64,000 nt of DNA from an uncultured Oscillospiraceae bacterium (GCA_910579965.1 CAJTWF010000005.1:1-64000), one strand, 5' to 3'; shown: positions 1 through 9,342, counted from the stretch's first letter. Made by a program: numbers and translations. Notes: generated by a model from the letters alone, not told the origin.

Positions 1-60
1 AGTCAGGGCGGAAAATACGCCGCCAAGACATGCGCGGGGGAGATTTTAAACAGGCGCTAA
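1..60 (+). CDS. 3' end of an upstream gene (partial)
   Basis: Frame 1 is open from the first base of the window and stops at TAA (58-60), giving a 19-residue tail ending in GEILNRR. The next gene on the same strand begins 144 bases further on. This could be the C-terminus of a protein whose body lies outside the window, but 19 codons are too few to identify it and chance openness cannot be excluded. Confidence 0.3.
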   Translation, partial: SQGGKYAAKTCAGEILNRR

Positions 61-204
61 GGCAAGGTATGCAGGAGACAAGGAGAGCCGATGCCCAAAG
101 GGTTCTTTTTGATTCTTTTTCCTGACGCTGAACGTCTGGCGGGCCATCGCCGCCCGCGGCCTGCGTAGAGAAAGAGAGCGCCTATTTTCTAGGGAGTTGA
201 TCGC

Positions 205-2064
205 GTGAGCAGGTTTTTAGACCGTTTTTTTATTCTGCACCCCGCGCCGGATCCGGCCTGGTCCCTGCGGCGGCGTGCCGTCTATGCCGTCTACCGGCTG
301 GCGATGGTTCTGTGCGCGGGGCTGTGCATGGGTCTGGCCCTTCTGGTGCTGTCCATCGGGCCCTACCCCAACGACATCCTCTTTGGCTATCTCCGGAGCT
401 GGCTGATCCTGGCGCTGAACGCGGTCCCTGTGGCCCTGCTGGTCCTGCTGCTTTACGGCGCTCTGGGCCGGGCCTGGACCGCCTTCCTGGCCGGCGGCGG
501 CATTGCCCTGGGCTTCAGCCTGGGCAACTACTACAAGCTCCACTTCCGGGATGACCCCCTCTACTTCGAGGACATGCTCATCCTCCGGGAGGCCAAGGCC
601 ATGGCCTCGGGGGACCGCTACAGCCTGTTTTTTGACCTGAACATCGGGGCGGCTCTGTTCTGCCTGCTGCTGGGGACCCTCCTGCTGCGCCTCCTGGCGC
701 CCGGCAGGGTCCGGGGCTGGAAGCGCCGTCTGGCGCCGGCGCTGGCGGCGCTGGCGGTCTCCGCCGCCCTGTCCCCGGTATATCTGCACACAGAGCTCTA
801 TGACAGCGTGGAGAACTACGACTGCCTCAACCGCTGGAGCGCCACCCAGAACTATATCGCCCACGGCTTCGCCTACCCCTTTTTCCACAGCGTCGGCGAC
901 TTTATCGAGACGCCTCCGGCGGGCTACCACAAGTCGGAGGCCATGGAGCTCCTCTCCGCCTACACGGACAGCGACATCCCCCCGGACCGGCAGATCAACG
1001 TCATCGCCATCATGCGGGAGGCCTACGCCGACTTCTCCCGGTACGGGGTCTCCGGCCTGGACCTCAGCGGCTATGACCTCTACCATCAGCTGGAGGCGGA
1101 GAGCCTCACCGGAAATCTGGTGACCAACATCTTTGCCGGCGGCACGGTGGACACGGAGCGCTGCTTTCTCACCGGCAACTATCAGCTGAAAAACTTCCGC
1201 TCCAACGCCAACTCCTACCTCTGGTACCTCCGGGATCAGGGCTACACGGTGGAGGGCAGCCACCCCTACTATCAATGGTTCTACAACCGCCAGAATATCA
1301 ACTGCTATCTGGGCTTTGAGCGGTACCGCTATTACGAGGGGGACTACGAGACCCGCTCCGCCGCCATCTACCCGGAGGACGCCGTTCTTCTCCCGGAGAT
1401 CTACAGCGATTTCCAGAAAAACAAGGCCACCGGCAAGCCCTATTTCTCCTTCTCCGTCAATGTCCAGAGCCACGGCCCCTATGCCACCTGGGACACGGGC
1501 TCCCCGGACTGCTTTGCGGACGAGACCTACTCCCTGGCCTGCCGCAACGCCATGAACTACTACCTCGCCACCATCTGGGAGACGGACCGGGAGCTGGCCA
1601 AGCTGATGGACTGGCTGCGGGACGACGAGGAGCCGGTGGTGCTGGTGACCTTCGGGGACCACCTGCCCTGGATGGGGGACGGCAACGCCTTCTACGAGGA
1701 GATGGGCATTGACGTCGATCCGGGCACGGAGGAGGGGTTCTGCCGCCACTACACCACCCGGTATCTCATCTGGGCCAACGGCGCGGCCAGGGCCCTGCTG
1801 GGCAAGGACCTCCAGGGTCAGGGCCCGGACATCTCCCCCTGCTATCTGATGAATCTGGTGTTCCAGCAGCTGGGGTGGGAGGGCCCGGCCTTCATGCAGG
1901 CCATGACCGGCATGATGAACATGTTCCCTGTTGTCAGCAGCGCCAGCGGCCTCACCATGGTGGACGGCCGGCTCACCGCCGACATCCCGGAGGACCGGAG
2001 GGCGCTGTTCCAGGAGTTTCTCTACCTCCAGCAGTACTGGCGCAATGAGTTTTTGTATGAATGA
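205..2064 (+). CDS. LTA synthase-like membrane sulfatase / phosphoglycerol transferase family protein
   Basis: Polytopic membrane protein of 619 residues with about five hydrophobic segments in residues 25-195, followed by an extracellular alkaline-phosphatase/sulfatase fold. By comparison with LtaS, metal and catalytic residues are visible: E272 in IMREAYADF, the nucleophile T314 in GGTVDTERCF, and D486-H487 in GDHLPWMGDG. Members of the family move sn-glycerol-1-phosphate from phosphatidylglycerol to a lipid-anchored polymer or glycan at the cell surface. The GTG start is chosen because AGGGAG lies just upstream. It is convergent with the comFB operon across a shared terminator. Whether the product is true lipoteichoic acid or another glycerol-phosphate decoration cannot be told from sequence. 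Confidence 0.8.
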   Translation: MSRFLDRFFILHPAPDPAWSLRRRAVYAVYRLAMVLCAGLCMGLALLVLSIGPYPNDILFGYLRSWLILALNAVPVALLVLLLYGALGRAWTAFLAGGGIALGFSLGNYYKLHFRDDPLYFEDMLILREAKAMASGDRYSLFFDLNIGAALFCLLLGTLLLRLLAPGRVRGWKRRLAPALAALAVSAALSPVYLHTELYDSVENYDCLNRWSATQNYIAHGFAYPFFHSVGDFIETPPAGYHKSEAMELLSAYTDSDIPPDRQINVIAIMREAYADFSRYGVSGLDLSGYDLYHQLEAESLTGNLVTNIFAGGTVDTERCFLTGNYQLKNFRSNANSYLWYLRDQGYTVEGSHPYYQWFYNRQNINCYLGFERYRYYEGDYETRSAAIYPEDAVLLPEIYSDFQKNKATGKPYFSFSVNVQSHGPYATWDTGSPDCFADETYSLACRNAMNYYLATIWETDRELAKLMDWLRDDEEPVVLVTFGDHLPWMGDGNAFYEEMGIDVDPGTEEGFCRHYTTRYLIWANGAARALLGKDLQGQGPDISPCYLMNLVFQQLGWEGPAFMQAMTGMMNMFPVVSSASGLTMVDGRLTADIPEDRRALFQEFLYLQQYWRNEFLYE

Positions 2065-2071
2065 AGCGGAA

Positions 2072-2102
2072 AAGTTCCCTCCGGCACTGCCGGAGGGAAC
2101 TT
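2072..2102. terminator. Bidirectional intrinsic terminator
   Basis: A perfect 14-bp stem (AAGTTCCCTCCGGC / GCCGGAGGGAACTT) with a three-base loop lies between the convergent LTA-synthase-like gene and comFB. On the minus strand it is followed by TTTT; on the plus strand the T-run is weak. Confidence 0.75.
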
Positions 2103-2135
2103 CTGCTTGATGAGAGGGAAATCGCTCAGATACAC

Positions 2136-2399
2136 TCAGTGCCTGGGGAATTCCTTGACCACCTGGGCAGCCAGCATAATCGCGGTGCGCACATCTGTGT
2201 GATGCTGAATGCGCAGGCTGTCCGCCTTGCTGATCGCTCCGCCGGCCCGGGTGACCACATAGCGGGGCGGCAGATGGTTGAGGGCATGGGCGGCGATATC
2301 GCTCCGGCACTGTTCGCACATGCAGCACCCGAGGCTGTCCCCCAGCGACTCCATCTCCTCCTCCACAATGCCCTCCATCATGTTTTCATACTGTTTCAT
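2136..2399 (-). CDS. comFB: ComFB family late competence protein
   Basis: Small 87-residue protein with the ComFB features: an acidic N-terminal helix, a cysteine cluster (CCMCEQC) and the signature LPPRYV. The ATG is preceded by AAGGAGG with good spacing. In Bacillus subtilis comFB sits in the comF operon but its role there is unclear; in other bacteria ComFB-type domains bind cyclic dinucleotides. Here it is the last gene of an apparent operon after lrgAB, 58 bases downstream of lrgB, so a link to competence is not supported by context. Confidence 0.75.
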   Translation of the reverse strand: MKQYENMMEGIVEEEMESLGDSLGCCMCEQCRSDIAAHALNHLPPRYVVTRAGGAISKADSLRIQHHTDVRTAIMLAAQVVKEFPRH

Positions 2400-2457
2400 A
2401 GCAATTCCTCCTTTTTCAGCGTTTTTGATAATCCATGCAGGTTTTCAACATTTTCAA

Positions 2458-3156
2458 TCAGCCCGCCAGGTGCGCGAACAGCGGCGCGGCCGCCACGGTG
2501 AGCAGGCCCGTGACCACAATGGCGAGGCTGCTGGCAGCGCCCTGCACGTCCCCCAGCTCCACGGCCCGGGAGGTGCCGGCGGCGTGGGAGGAGGCGCCAA
2601 TCGCCAGACCCTGGGCCATGGGCTCGGTGATCCGGAAGAGGCGGAGCAGGGCGGGCGCGGCCACCGCGCCGAAGAGGCCGGTAATCATGATGGTGACCAT
2701 GGTGATGGCGGGATAGCCCCCCAGCTCCTGGCTGAGCCCCTTGCCGATGGCGGTGGTGATGGACTTGGGCAGCAGGGTGATATACTCCGGCCCCTCCATC
2801 CGGAACAGGACCAGCATGGCCGCGCACCCGGCCATATGGGCGGCCACACCGGCCAGGCATCCGGCCAGCACCGCGCCCGCGTGCTTCCGCATCAGCGTGA
2901 ACTGGCGGTACAGGGGGATGGCCAGACAGATGGTGGCCGGGGTCAGCAGGTACTCCAGCATCCTTCCCCCGCTCTCGTAGTAGATCTCGTAGTCCGTGCC
3001 CGACAGCAGCAGCACGGCGCAGCAGAGCAGGGTGGCAAACAGCAGGGGGCTGCACACCTCCCGCCCCATCCTCCGGTTGATGGCCCGGGCCAGCTCAAAG
3101 GATCCGGCGGACAGCAGCAGGCCGAAGAAGGCGGAGGAGGCGAAGAGATCACTCAT
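2458..3156 (-). CDS. lrgB: LrgB/CidB family membrane protein
   Basis: Hydrophobic protein of 232 residues with about six to seven membrane segments and the LrgB-type region reading LPKSITTAIGKGLSQELGG followed by GASSHAAGTSRA. LrgB works with the holin-like LrgA in murein hydrolase control, cell lysis and, in several bacteria, pyruvate/overflow-metabolite transport. Its ATG overlaps the end of lrgA by 8 bases, so the two are almost certainly translated as a unit. Plastid and bacterial relatives also transport glycolate or pyruvate; the substrate here is unknown. Confidence 0.88.
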   Translation of the reverse strand: MSDLFASSAFFGLLLSAGSFELARAINRRMGREVCSPLLFATLLCCAVLLLSGTDYEIYYESGGRMLEYLLTPATICLAIPLYRQFTLMRKHAGAVLAGCLAGVAAHMAGCAAMLVLFRMEGPEYITLLPKSITTAIGKGLSQELGGYPAITMVTIMITGLFGAVAAPALLRLFRITEPMAQGLAIGASSHAAGTSRAVELGDVQGAASSLAIVVTGLLTVAAAPLFAHLAG

Positions 3157-3511
3157 GGCTCTTTTCCCCCTTTCTGCGGATTATCCACTGGGACAGCAGG
3201 CCCGTGACCAGCATCACCGCAGTGGTGCCAATAAAGCCCATCACCAGCACCGGCAGGAGCATCCTCTGGATGGCGTCCAGGGCGGTGAGGACGCTGACCG
3301 AGGCGGGCACCAGCAGCAGGGGCATCAGCTCCAGCAGAAGGTTTCCCACGTCCTCGATCTGCTCCAGCTTCAGGATCCCGCTTTTCAGCAGGGCAAAGAG
3401 GAGCAGCAGGCCGTAGATGCTGGCCGGGACCGGCAGGGGCACAAAGTACTTGATGAGCTCCGCGGCAAAGGTGACGGCGGCGATGATGACCGCCTGTAGT
3501 AAATATCTCAT
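3149..3511 (-). CDS. lrgA: LrgA/CidA family holin-like protein
   Basis: Membrane protein of 120 residues with four hydrophobic helices and the CidA/LrgA pattern (AELIKYFVPLPVPASIYGLL, then LLLELMPLLLVPASVSV). The start at MRYLLQAV is preferred over an upstream in-frame ATG because AGGAAAAGAG sits just before it and the extra 25 upstream residues are basic and unrelated to the family. It follows the AlaX gene by 19 bases and overlaps lrgB, the usual two-component holin-like pair. Confidence 0.85.
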   Translation of the reverse strand: MRYLLQAVIIAAVTFAAELIKYFVPLPVPASIYGLLLLFALLKSGILKLEQIEDVGNLLLELMPLLLVPASVSVLTALDAIQRMLLPVLVMGFIGTTAVMLVTGLLSQWIIRRKGEKSHE

Positions 3512-3530
3512 ATCTCTTTTCCTGACAGCA

Positions 3531-4670
3531 CTACTGAAAGAACGCCCGGATCTCCTCCGCACCGGCCTGGACGCTGCCCTGGACAAAGGCCGGCTTGCCG
3601 CCGCCCCGGCCCTGGAGCCGGGCGTTGAGCTGCTTTGTCAGCTCCCGCAGATCCCCGCCGGGCTGGCTGATGGCGTACTGCCAGCTCTCCTCCGCGCCGG
3701 CGAACACGGCGCACCGTCCGCCCGCGGCGGCCTGGACCGCGCCGCAGAGCTTCCGCACCGACTCCGGACCCATGGGACCCTCCAGGAGCAGCACGTCCCC
3801 GGCGTCCCTGTGCTGGTCCGCCTTCCGGGCAAAGTCGGCCTCCTCCAGATCCGCCACCCGGCCCCGGAGGATGTACAGCTCCTTTTGCAGCCGCTCCACG
3901 GCTCCGGCGGTGGCCTCCGGCTTGGCGGAGAGGAGCTGGGAGATCCTGCCGTTCTGTCCGGCCACGGCGTTGGCCCAGCGGAGAGCCCGGCCGCCGGCGG
4001 CCATCTCGATGCGCACGCCCTCCCGGAATTTTTGACAGGAGATCAGCTTCACCAGCCCCACCTGTCCGCTGGAGCGGACATGGGTGCCGCAGCAGGCGCA
4101 GCAGTCCGCGCCGGGCCAGGAGACAATCCGCACCTGGCCGGTCAGCGCCTTCTTGCTCCGGTAGTCCAGCTTCTCCAGCTCCGCGGGGGAGGGGAGGGAC
4201 ACGGAAATGGCGTGGTCCTCCCAGATATACTGGTTGGCCCGGCGCTCCACCTCCGCAGCGTCCTCCGCCGTCAGCTGGGCGTTGAAGTCGATGGTCACCA
4301 GCTCATGGCCGATGTGGAAGCCCACGTTGCCGCACTGGAACATGCCGCACAGGATGCCGCTGACGATGTGCTCGCCGCTGTGCTGCTGCATGAAGTCAAA
4401 CCGGCGGGCAAAGTCCACCTGCCCGGACACGCTCTCCCCCACGGGAAGGGGAGCGGCGCAGATGTGGACGATCTCCCCGTCCCGCTCCCGGACATCCGTG
4501 ACGGCAGCGCCGCCCAGCAGGCCCTGGTCCGCCGGCTGGCCGCCCCCCTCGGGGTAGAAGGCGGTCCGATCCAGGACCACCTCCCAGCTCCCCTTGTCCT
4601 CTTGGCAGAAGCGGACGGTCCCGGTAAATTCTGTCAGAAATGAGTCCTTATAGTATAATTTCTCTGTCAT
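3531..4670 (-). CDS. Alanyl-tRNA editing protein (AlaX-like, DHHA1-containing)
   Basis: Stand-alone trans-editing protein of 379 residues related to the editing and C-terminal domains of AlaRS. The N-terminal part has YPEGGGQPADQG, and the zinc-binding pairs are visible as H97-x3-H101 (HSGEH) and C193-x3-H197 (in CACCGTH). The last ~100 residues resemble a DHHA1 domain, with a coiled helical linker in between. It hydrolyses mischarged Ser- or Gly-tRNA(Ala). ATG overlaps the stop of the upstream GH3 gene as ATGA, and AGGAGG lies inside that gene's end, so translation is coupled. The aminoacyl specificity is inferred from the family. Confidence 0.85.
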   Translation of the reverse strand: MTEKLYYKDSFLTEFTGTVRFCQEDKGSWEVVLDRTAFYPEGGGQPADQGLLGGAAVTDVRERDGEIVHICAAPLPVGESVSGQVDFARRFDFMQQHSGEHIVSGILCGMFQCGNVGFHIGHELVTIDFNAQLTAEDAAEVERRANQYIWEDHAISVSLPSPAELEKLDYRSKKALTGQVRIVSWPGADCCACCGTHVRSSGQVGLVKLISCQKFREGVRIEMAAGGRALRWANAVAGQNGRISQLLSAKPEATAGAVERLQKELYILRGRVADLEEADFARKADQHRDAGDVLLLEGPMGPESVRKLCGAVQAAAGGRCAVFAGAEESWQYAISQPGGDLRELTKQLNARLQGRGGGKPAFVQGSVQAGAEEIRAFFQ

Positions 4671-5917
4671 ACTACGCCTCCTAACAACCCCAGATCGTAT
4701 TTCCAGCCCAGAACCCGCTCCACAGCCCGGTCAATCAGGGCCTCGTCAACGGTCCCGCCGTTCACGGCCTCCACCACCTGGGGGATCTGGCGGGCAAAGT
4801 CGCTGGTGACAACCATGTCGTTTCCCGCCAGCACGGCCAGTACGGCGGCGGACCCATCCCGGGCGTAGCTCTCCACCGCGTCCATGGCCATGTCGTCGGT
4901 GAGGATCACCCCCTGGAAGTCCAGCTCCTCCCGGAGGATCCGGTGGACCTCCGGGGACAGGGAGGCGGGCAGATCCGGGTCCATGGACACCACCACGTTG
5001 TGGCTCATGAGCACCGCCCCGGCTCCGGCCTCAATACCGGCCCGGAAGGGGAGGAAGTCCTCCTCCAGAAACCGCTCGTAGGGCCGCTCGTCAATGGCAA
5101 TGCCGGTGTGGGTGTCTGCGTTGTCCCCATAGCCGGGAAAGTGCTTGAGCACAGCGCCGATTTTATAGACCCCGTCCCCATTGCCGGCAGACACGCCCCC
5201 GGCCGCCGTTACCACGGTCTCCACATATGCCGCCGTGGCCTCCGCGTCCTGGCCGAAGGCCCGATCATACATGAAGTCCGCAGGATCGGTGGACACGTCC
5301 GCCACAGGGGCGAAGTTGACGTTGACGCCATAGCGGAGCAGACCTTTGCTTTTATCGACGGCATCCAGCGCGATTGCCTCCATGCCGCCAGCGGAAAATA
5401 CCTTCTGGGGCGACTGAAATTTTTCTGCGAAGAGGTTGGGGTTCCGGCTGGCCCGGGCTACGGTGCCCCCCTCCTCGTCTACGCCGATGAGCAGGGGGAG
5501 GGAGGAGATTTCCTGATAGCCCAGAATCTTCTGTGTGAAATCACGCTCGCTGAGCCACTCCCCGGCGCTGTCCTTGAAATCCCTGGTGAAGAGGAGACAG
5601 CCCCCCAGATGGTACTCGCTGATCCTCTCCGCCGCTCCCACGTCCGGGCACCGGACAAAGAACATCTGCCCCACCTTCTCCTCCAGGGTCATCTCCGCCA
5701 GAAGGGCCTCCACCGTCTCCTGTCTGGGGTCCGGCGGGGGCTCAGGCTCGGGAGGCGGCTCCGGTTCCGGCGGGGGTTCCGGCTCCGGCGGGGGAGCGGG
5801 GCTGGTATCCCCAGGCGGAGTCTCCCCATAGGTCACCACAAAAACCCCTATTTGTTCCTTGCCGCACCCCGTCAGCAGCAGAAGGGCGCAGAGAAATAAG
5901 AAAGCCCATTTTTTCAT
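4667..5917 (-). CDS. Glycoside hydrolase family 3 lipoprotein (beta-N-acetylhexosaminidase-like)
   Basis: Exported lipoprotein of 416 residues: signal peptide with lipobox LLTGC, a linker of repeated PEPEPP units around residues 40-65, then a single GH3 catalytic domain. NagZ-type landmarks are GVDEEGG, KHFPGYGDNADTHTG (carrying the Asp/His general acid-base pair) and LTDDMAMDAV containing the likely nucleophile Asp. Family members release N-acetylglucosamine from muropeptides or teichoic-acid-decorated glycans. The ATG at 5917 follows AGAGGAAA and gives a standard signal peptide; another ATG 15 bases upstream lies inside a palindromic repeat. It is the first gene of the alaX-lrgA-lrgB-comFB cluster. 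Confidence 0.87.
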   Translation of the reverse strand: MKKWAFLFLCALLLLTGCGKEQIGVFVVTYGETPPGDTSPAPPPEPEPPPEPEPPPEPEPPPDPRQETVEALLAEMTLEEKVGQMFFVRCPDVGAAERISEYHLGGCLLFTRDFKDSAGEWLSERDFTQKILGYQEISSLPLLIGVDEEGGTVARASRNPNLFAEKFQSPQKVFSAGGMEAIALDAVDKSKGLLRYGVNVNFAPVADVSTDPADFMYDRAFGQDAEATAAYVETVVTAAGGVSAGNGDGVYKIGAVLKHFPGYGDNADTHTGIAIDERPYERFLEEDFLPFRAGIEAGAGAVLMSHNVVVSMDPDLPASLSPEVHRILREELDFQGVILTDDMAMDAVESYARDGSAAVLAVLAGNDMVVTSDFARQIPQVVEAVNGGTVDEALIDRAVERVLGWKYDLGLLGGVV

Positions 5918-5929
5918 ACGTTTTCCTCT

Positions 5930-6080
5930 CATACTTTTTCTTGAAAGAAAAAGTATGCAAAAAGAACTTTTAGTAGTGGTCCACCTACTGCCGGCGAGCC
6001 GATCGAAAGCATATCCGCAGTCTGATGGAGCACGGTTAAAGTTTTCTTTTGATTCTTTTCTTTTTCAAAAGAAAAGAATC
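5930..6080. repeat. A/T-rich palindromic repeat pair, copy 1
   Basis: Two perfect or near-perfect palindromes bracket about 90 bases: 5930-5957 (arms CATACTTTTTCTT / AAGAAAAAGTATG) and 6051-6080 (GATTCTTTTC...GAAAAGAATC). The first is followed by CAAAAAGAACTTTTAG, the second is preceded by AAAGTTTTCTTTT. The same plan recurs at 10942-11072 and 51948-52071. The second hairpin may help end the hisS-aspS transcript. Confidence 0.7.
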
Positions 6081-6086
6081 ATAACC

Positions 6087-7865
6087 TTACTGGTCCTCCG
6101 CCGCGGTCACGGCGATGTGCAGCTCATCCAGCTGCCGCTGCTCCACCTCGGAGGGCGCGCCCATCATGATATCCTGGGCGTTCTTGTTCATGGGGAAAGG
6201 GATGATCTCCCGGATGGAGTCCTCGCCGGCCAGGAGCATGACCATGCGGTCAATGCCCGGGGCAATGCCGGCGTGGGGGGGTGCGCCGTAGCAGAAGGCG
6301 TTGTACATGGCGGGGAACTTGCTCTTCACGTCGTCCTCACCCAGGCGCACCAGCTGGAAGGCCTTAATCATGATCTCCGGATCGTGGTTGCGCACCGCGC
6401 CGGAGCTGAGCTCCACGCCGTTGCACACCAGATCGTACTGGAAGGCGGTGATGGTCAGCGGATCCACCTCCCCGGCAATGGCCCTCTCCAGAATGGCCGC
6501 GCCGCCGTTGGGCATGGAGAAGGGGTTGTGGCAGAACTCCAGCTCCCCGCTCTCCTCGCCGATCTCATACATGGGGAAATCCACGATCCAGCAGAACTCG
6601 TACCGCTCCCTGTCCATGTGGTTGGGGCACAGGGCCCCCAGCTTGGACCGGAGCACGCCGGCGGTCTTCTGGGCCGCGCCCTTCTTCCCGGCGGTGAGGC
6701 CCACGAAGCACCCGGGCGTCAGGCCCAGCTTCTCCACAGCCTGGTCCTTTCTCTCCGCCACAAACTTGCTGATGCCGCCCACCAGCTCGCCCTTCTCGTC
6801 CAGCCGGAACCAGTAGGCCTTGTTTCCCGCCTGGACCTCCACGTCCGCGCACAGCTTGTCGATCTGCTTTCTGGCGGCGGTGAAGCCGGTGACCACAATG
6901 GCCTTCACCGTGTTCCCGGCAAAGGGCTCAAAGCCGCAGTCCGCCAGCAGCTCCGTGGCGTCCTGGACCGTCAGGTCAATGCGGAGGTCCGGCTTGTCGG
7001 AGCCGTAGGTCTCCATGGCCTCCCGGTAGCCGATGCGGCGGAAGGGGGCGGCGGAGGCCACGTTGTACTTGCCGTACTTGGCGAAGATGGGGGGGAAGAC
7101 GTCCTCCAGCACCGCGAACACGTCGTCCTGAGTGGCAAAGCTCATCTCCATGTCCAGCTGGTAGAACTCACCGGGGGAGCGGTCCCCCCGGGCGTCCTCG
7201 TCCCGGAAGCAGGGGGCGATCTGGAAGTACTTGTCAAAGCCGGAGGCCATCAGCAGCTGCTTGAACTGCTGGGGAGCCTGGGGCAGGGCGTAGAACTTGC
7301 CCGGATGCTTCCGGGCCGGCACCAGGTAGTCCCGGGCCCCCTCGGGGGAGGAGGCGGTGAGGATGGGGGTGGTGATCTCCAGGAAGCCGTGGTCCGTCAT
7401 GGCCTGCCGGATGGCGGAGACCACGTTGCAGCGCAGGACAATGTTGCTCTTCACCTCCGGGTTGCGGAGATCCAGATAGCGGTGCTTCAGCCGCAGGGTC
7501 TCGTCGGCCTCCCGGCTGCGGCCGATCTGGAAGGGGAGCTCGTTGTACCGGCACTTGCCCAGCACCTCGATCCGCTCCGGCAGCACCTCTATTTCGCCGG
7601 TGGGCAGGTTCTTGTTCTTGCTGCTCCGCTCCCGGACCGTGCCCTCCACGGAGATGACGCTCTCCTTGTTCAGGCCGTGGATGATCTCCATCATCTCCTC
7701 GGTCTCAATGACCACCTGGGTGGTGCCGTAGAAGTCCCGGAGAATCACAAAGGCGAAGTTCTGCCCCACCTCCCGCACATTCTCCATCCAGCCGGAGAGC
7801 TTTACCTTCTGCCCTGCGTGCTCCATGCGGAGCTCGTTGCAGGTATGGGTCCGATTCTGTGTCAT
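6087..7865 (-). CDS. aspS: Aspartate--tRNA ligase
   Basis: Class II aminoacyl-tRNA synthetase of 592 residues, the usual size for the bacterial type. Order: N-terminal OB-fold anticodon domain (about 1-110, LSGWMENVREVG), catalytic core with motif 2 (FRDEDARGDRSPGEFYQLD), the bacterial GAD insertion (about 290-420) and motif 3 near the end (GIAPGIDRMVMLL). Whether it is discriminating or also makes Asp-tRNA(Asn) is open; an asnS gene is present at 19509, which suggests tRNA(Asn) can be charged directly. It lies 127 bases downstream of hisS in the same direction and is probably co-transcribed from the T-box promoter. Confidence 0.96.
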   Translation of the reverse strand: MTQNRTHTCNELRMEHAGQKVKLSGWMENVREVGQNFAFVILRDFYGTTQVVIETEEMMEIIHGLNKESVISVEGTVRERSSKNKNLPTGEIEVLPERIEVLGKCRYNELPFQIGRSREADETLRLKHRYLDLRNPEVKSNIVLRCNVVSAIRQAMTDHGFLEITTPILTASSPEGARDYLVPARKHPGKFYALPQAPQQFKQLLMASGFDKYFQIAPCFRDEDARGDRSPGEFYQLDMEMSFATQDDVFAVLEDVFPPIFAKYGKYNVASAAPFRRIGYREAMETYGSDKPDLRIDLTVQDATELLADCGFEPFAGNTVKAIVVTGFTAARKQIDKLCADVEVQAGNKAYWFRLDEKGELVGGISKFVAERKDQAVEKLGLTPGCFVGLTAGKKGAAQKTAGVLRSKLGALCPNHMDRERYEFCWIVDFPMYEIGEESGELEFCHNPFSMPNGGAAILERAIAGEVDPLTITAFQYDLVCNGVELSSGAVRNHDPEIMIKAFQLVRLGEDDVKSKFPAMYNAFCYGAPPHAGIAPGIDRMVMLLAGEDSIREIIPFPMNKNAQDIMMGAPSEVEQRQLDELHIAVTAAEDQ

Positions 7866-7992
7866 ACATCATTCCTCTTTCTAAACAGTTTGTATAATAT
7901 TTTATCAATAGTCCTAATAGTCATCATTCGAGGGCTATGCCAGTACCTCGCTTAACCACTGCTTCTGATCCGCTGTCCGGGCCGGGGGCTCG

Positions 7993-9342
7993 TTACTGAA
8001 TTACGCTGCCCTGACTGCGCCGGTCCAGCTCCGCCCGGACCCTGTCCAGGGTCCCCTGGAAGTCCAGCTTGGTCTGCTCCCCGGAGACCATGTCCTTGCA
8101 GGCCACCACGCCCTCCCGAATCTCGTCCTCTCCCAGGAATACCACGAAGGGCACGCCGGTCTTGTCCGCGTAGCTCATCTTGGCCTTGAACTTCTTCTGC
8201 TCCGTGTACAGCTGCACCCGCAGCCCCGCCTGCCGGAACCGGGTGGCCAGGGCGATGGCGTGGGAGAGATCGCCGGTCATGGGCAGCAGCAGCAGGTCCG
8301 CCGGAGCGGTGTTGAGGTCCTGGTTGAGCATCTTCTGCTCCTGGAGGACATAGAACAGCCGGGTCAAACCGATGGAGATACCTACTCCAGGCAGTAGTTT
8401 ATCTGTATAGTATTCCGCTAAGTTGTCATACCGTCCCCCGGAGCAGATGGATCCGATCTCCGGATGGTCCAGCATAAAGGTCTCGTAGACCGTGCCGGTG
8501 TAGTAGTCCAGGCCCCGGGCGATGGTCAGGTCCACGGCAAAGTTCTCCTCCGGCACGCCGAAGGCGGATAGATACTTTACCACTGTGGTCAGCTCCTCCA
8601 GGCCCTGGTCAAATAGGTTATTTCTGCCCCGGTAGGCCTCCAGTGCTGAGAGCACCTCCTGGTTAGAGCCCTGGATGGCGATGAACCGCAGGATCTCACC
8701 GGCCTTGTCCGGGCTGATGCCCAGCTCCCCGGTGAGCAGGGAGGAGACCTTCTCCTGGCCGATCTTAGCCAGCTTATCCACAGTGCGCATGATATCCCCG
8801 GCCTGTTCGGTGAGATCCAGGATGGCGTAGAAGCCCCCCAGGATCTTCCGGTTGTTCACATGGATCTGGAATTTCTTCAGGCCCAGCCGGTTGAACAGCT
8901 GGTAGATAATGGCGGGCATTTCCGCGTCGTTGGCAATGTCCAGCTTTCCGTCCCCGATCACGTCGATATCCGCCTGATAGAACTCCCGGAAGCGGCCCCG
9001 CTGGGCCCGCTCGCCCCGGTAGACCTTGCCGATCTGATAGCGGCGGAAGGGGAAGGCCAGCTCGCCGTAGTGAATAGCCACGTACTTGGCCAGGGGCACG
9101 GTGAGGTCAAAGCGGAGGGAGAGGTCACTGTCCCCCTTGGTGAAGCGGTAGATCTGCTTCTCCGTCTCCCCGCCGCCCTTGGCCAGCAGGACCTCGCTGG
9201 ACTCGATGATGGGCGTATCCAGGGGGGTGAAGCCGTAGAGGGCGTAGGTGGAGCGCATGGTCTCCATGACGCGCTCCATCATGACCTGCTGCTGGGGGAG
9301 GAGTTCCATGAACCCGGAGAGGGTCCTGGGCTGAACCTTCAT
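7993..9342 (-). CDS. hisS: Histidine--tRNA ligase
   Basis: Class IIa synthetase of 449 residues. Motif 2 region reads FRRYQIGKVYRGERAQRGR, histidine-binding signatures are ARGLDYYTGTVYE and CSGGRYDNL, and the C-terminal ~95 residues form the anticodon-binding domain. The start MKVQPRTLSGFMEL is chosen because AAGGAG precedes it and because everything upstream in frame is the T-box leader, not coding. Expression is expected to rise when an uncharged tRNA binds the leader. Confidence 0.96.
   Translation of the reverse strand: MKVQPRTLSGFMELLPQQQVMMERVMETMRSTYALYGFTPLDTPIIESSEVLLAKGGGETEKQIYRFTKGDSDLSLRFDLTVPLAKYVAIHYGELAFPFRRYQIGKVYRGERAQRGRFREFYQADIDVIGDGKLDIANDAEMPAIIYQLFNRLGLKKFQIHVNNRKILGGFYAILDLTEQAGDIMRTVDKLAKIGQEKVSSLLTGELGISPDKAGEILRFIAIQGSNQEVLSALEAYRGRNNLFDQGLEELTTVVKYLSAFGVPEENFAVDLTIARGLDYYTGTVYETFMLDHPEIGSICSGGRYDNLAEYYTDKLLPGVGISIGLTRLFYVLQEQKMLNQDLNTAPADLLLLPMTGDLSHAIALATRFRQAGLRVQLYTEQKKFKAKMSYADKTGVPFVVFLGEDEIREGVVACKDMVSGEQTKLDFQGTLDRVRAELDRRSQGSVIQ

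Noticed and set aside
90..167. A 25-codon frame with AAGGAG upstream, before the first full gene
   Set aside because: Its middle is a TTCTTTTTGATTCTTTTTC repeat-like stretch and the rest is not protein-like; more probably repeat sequence.
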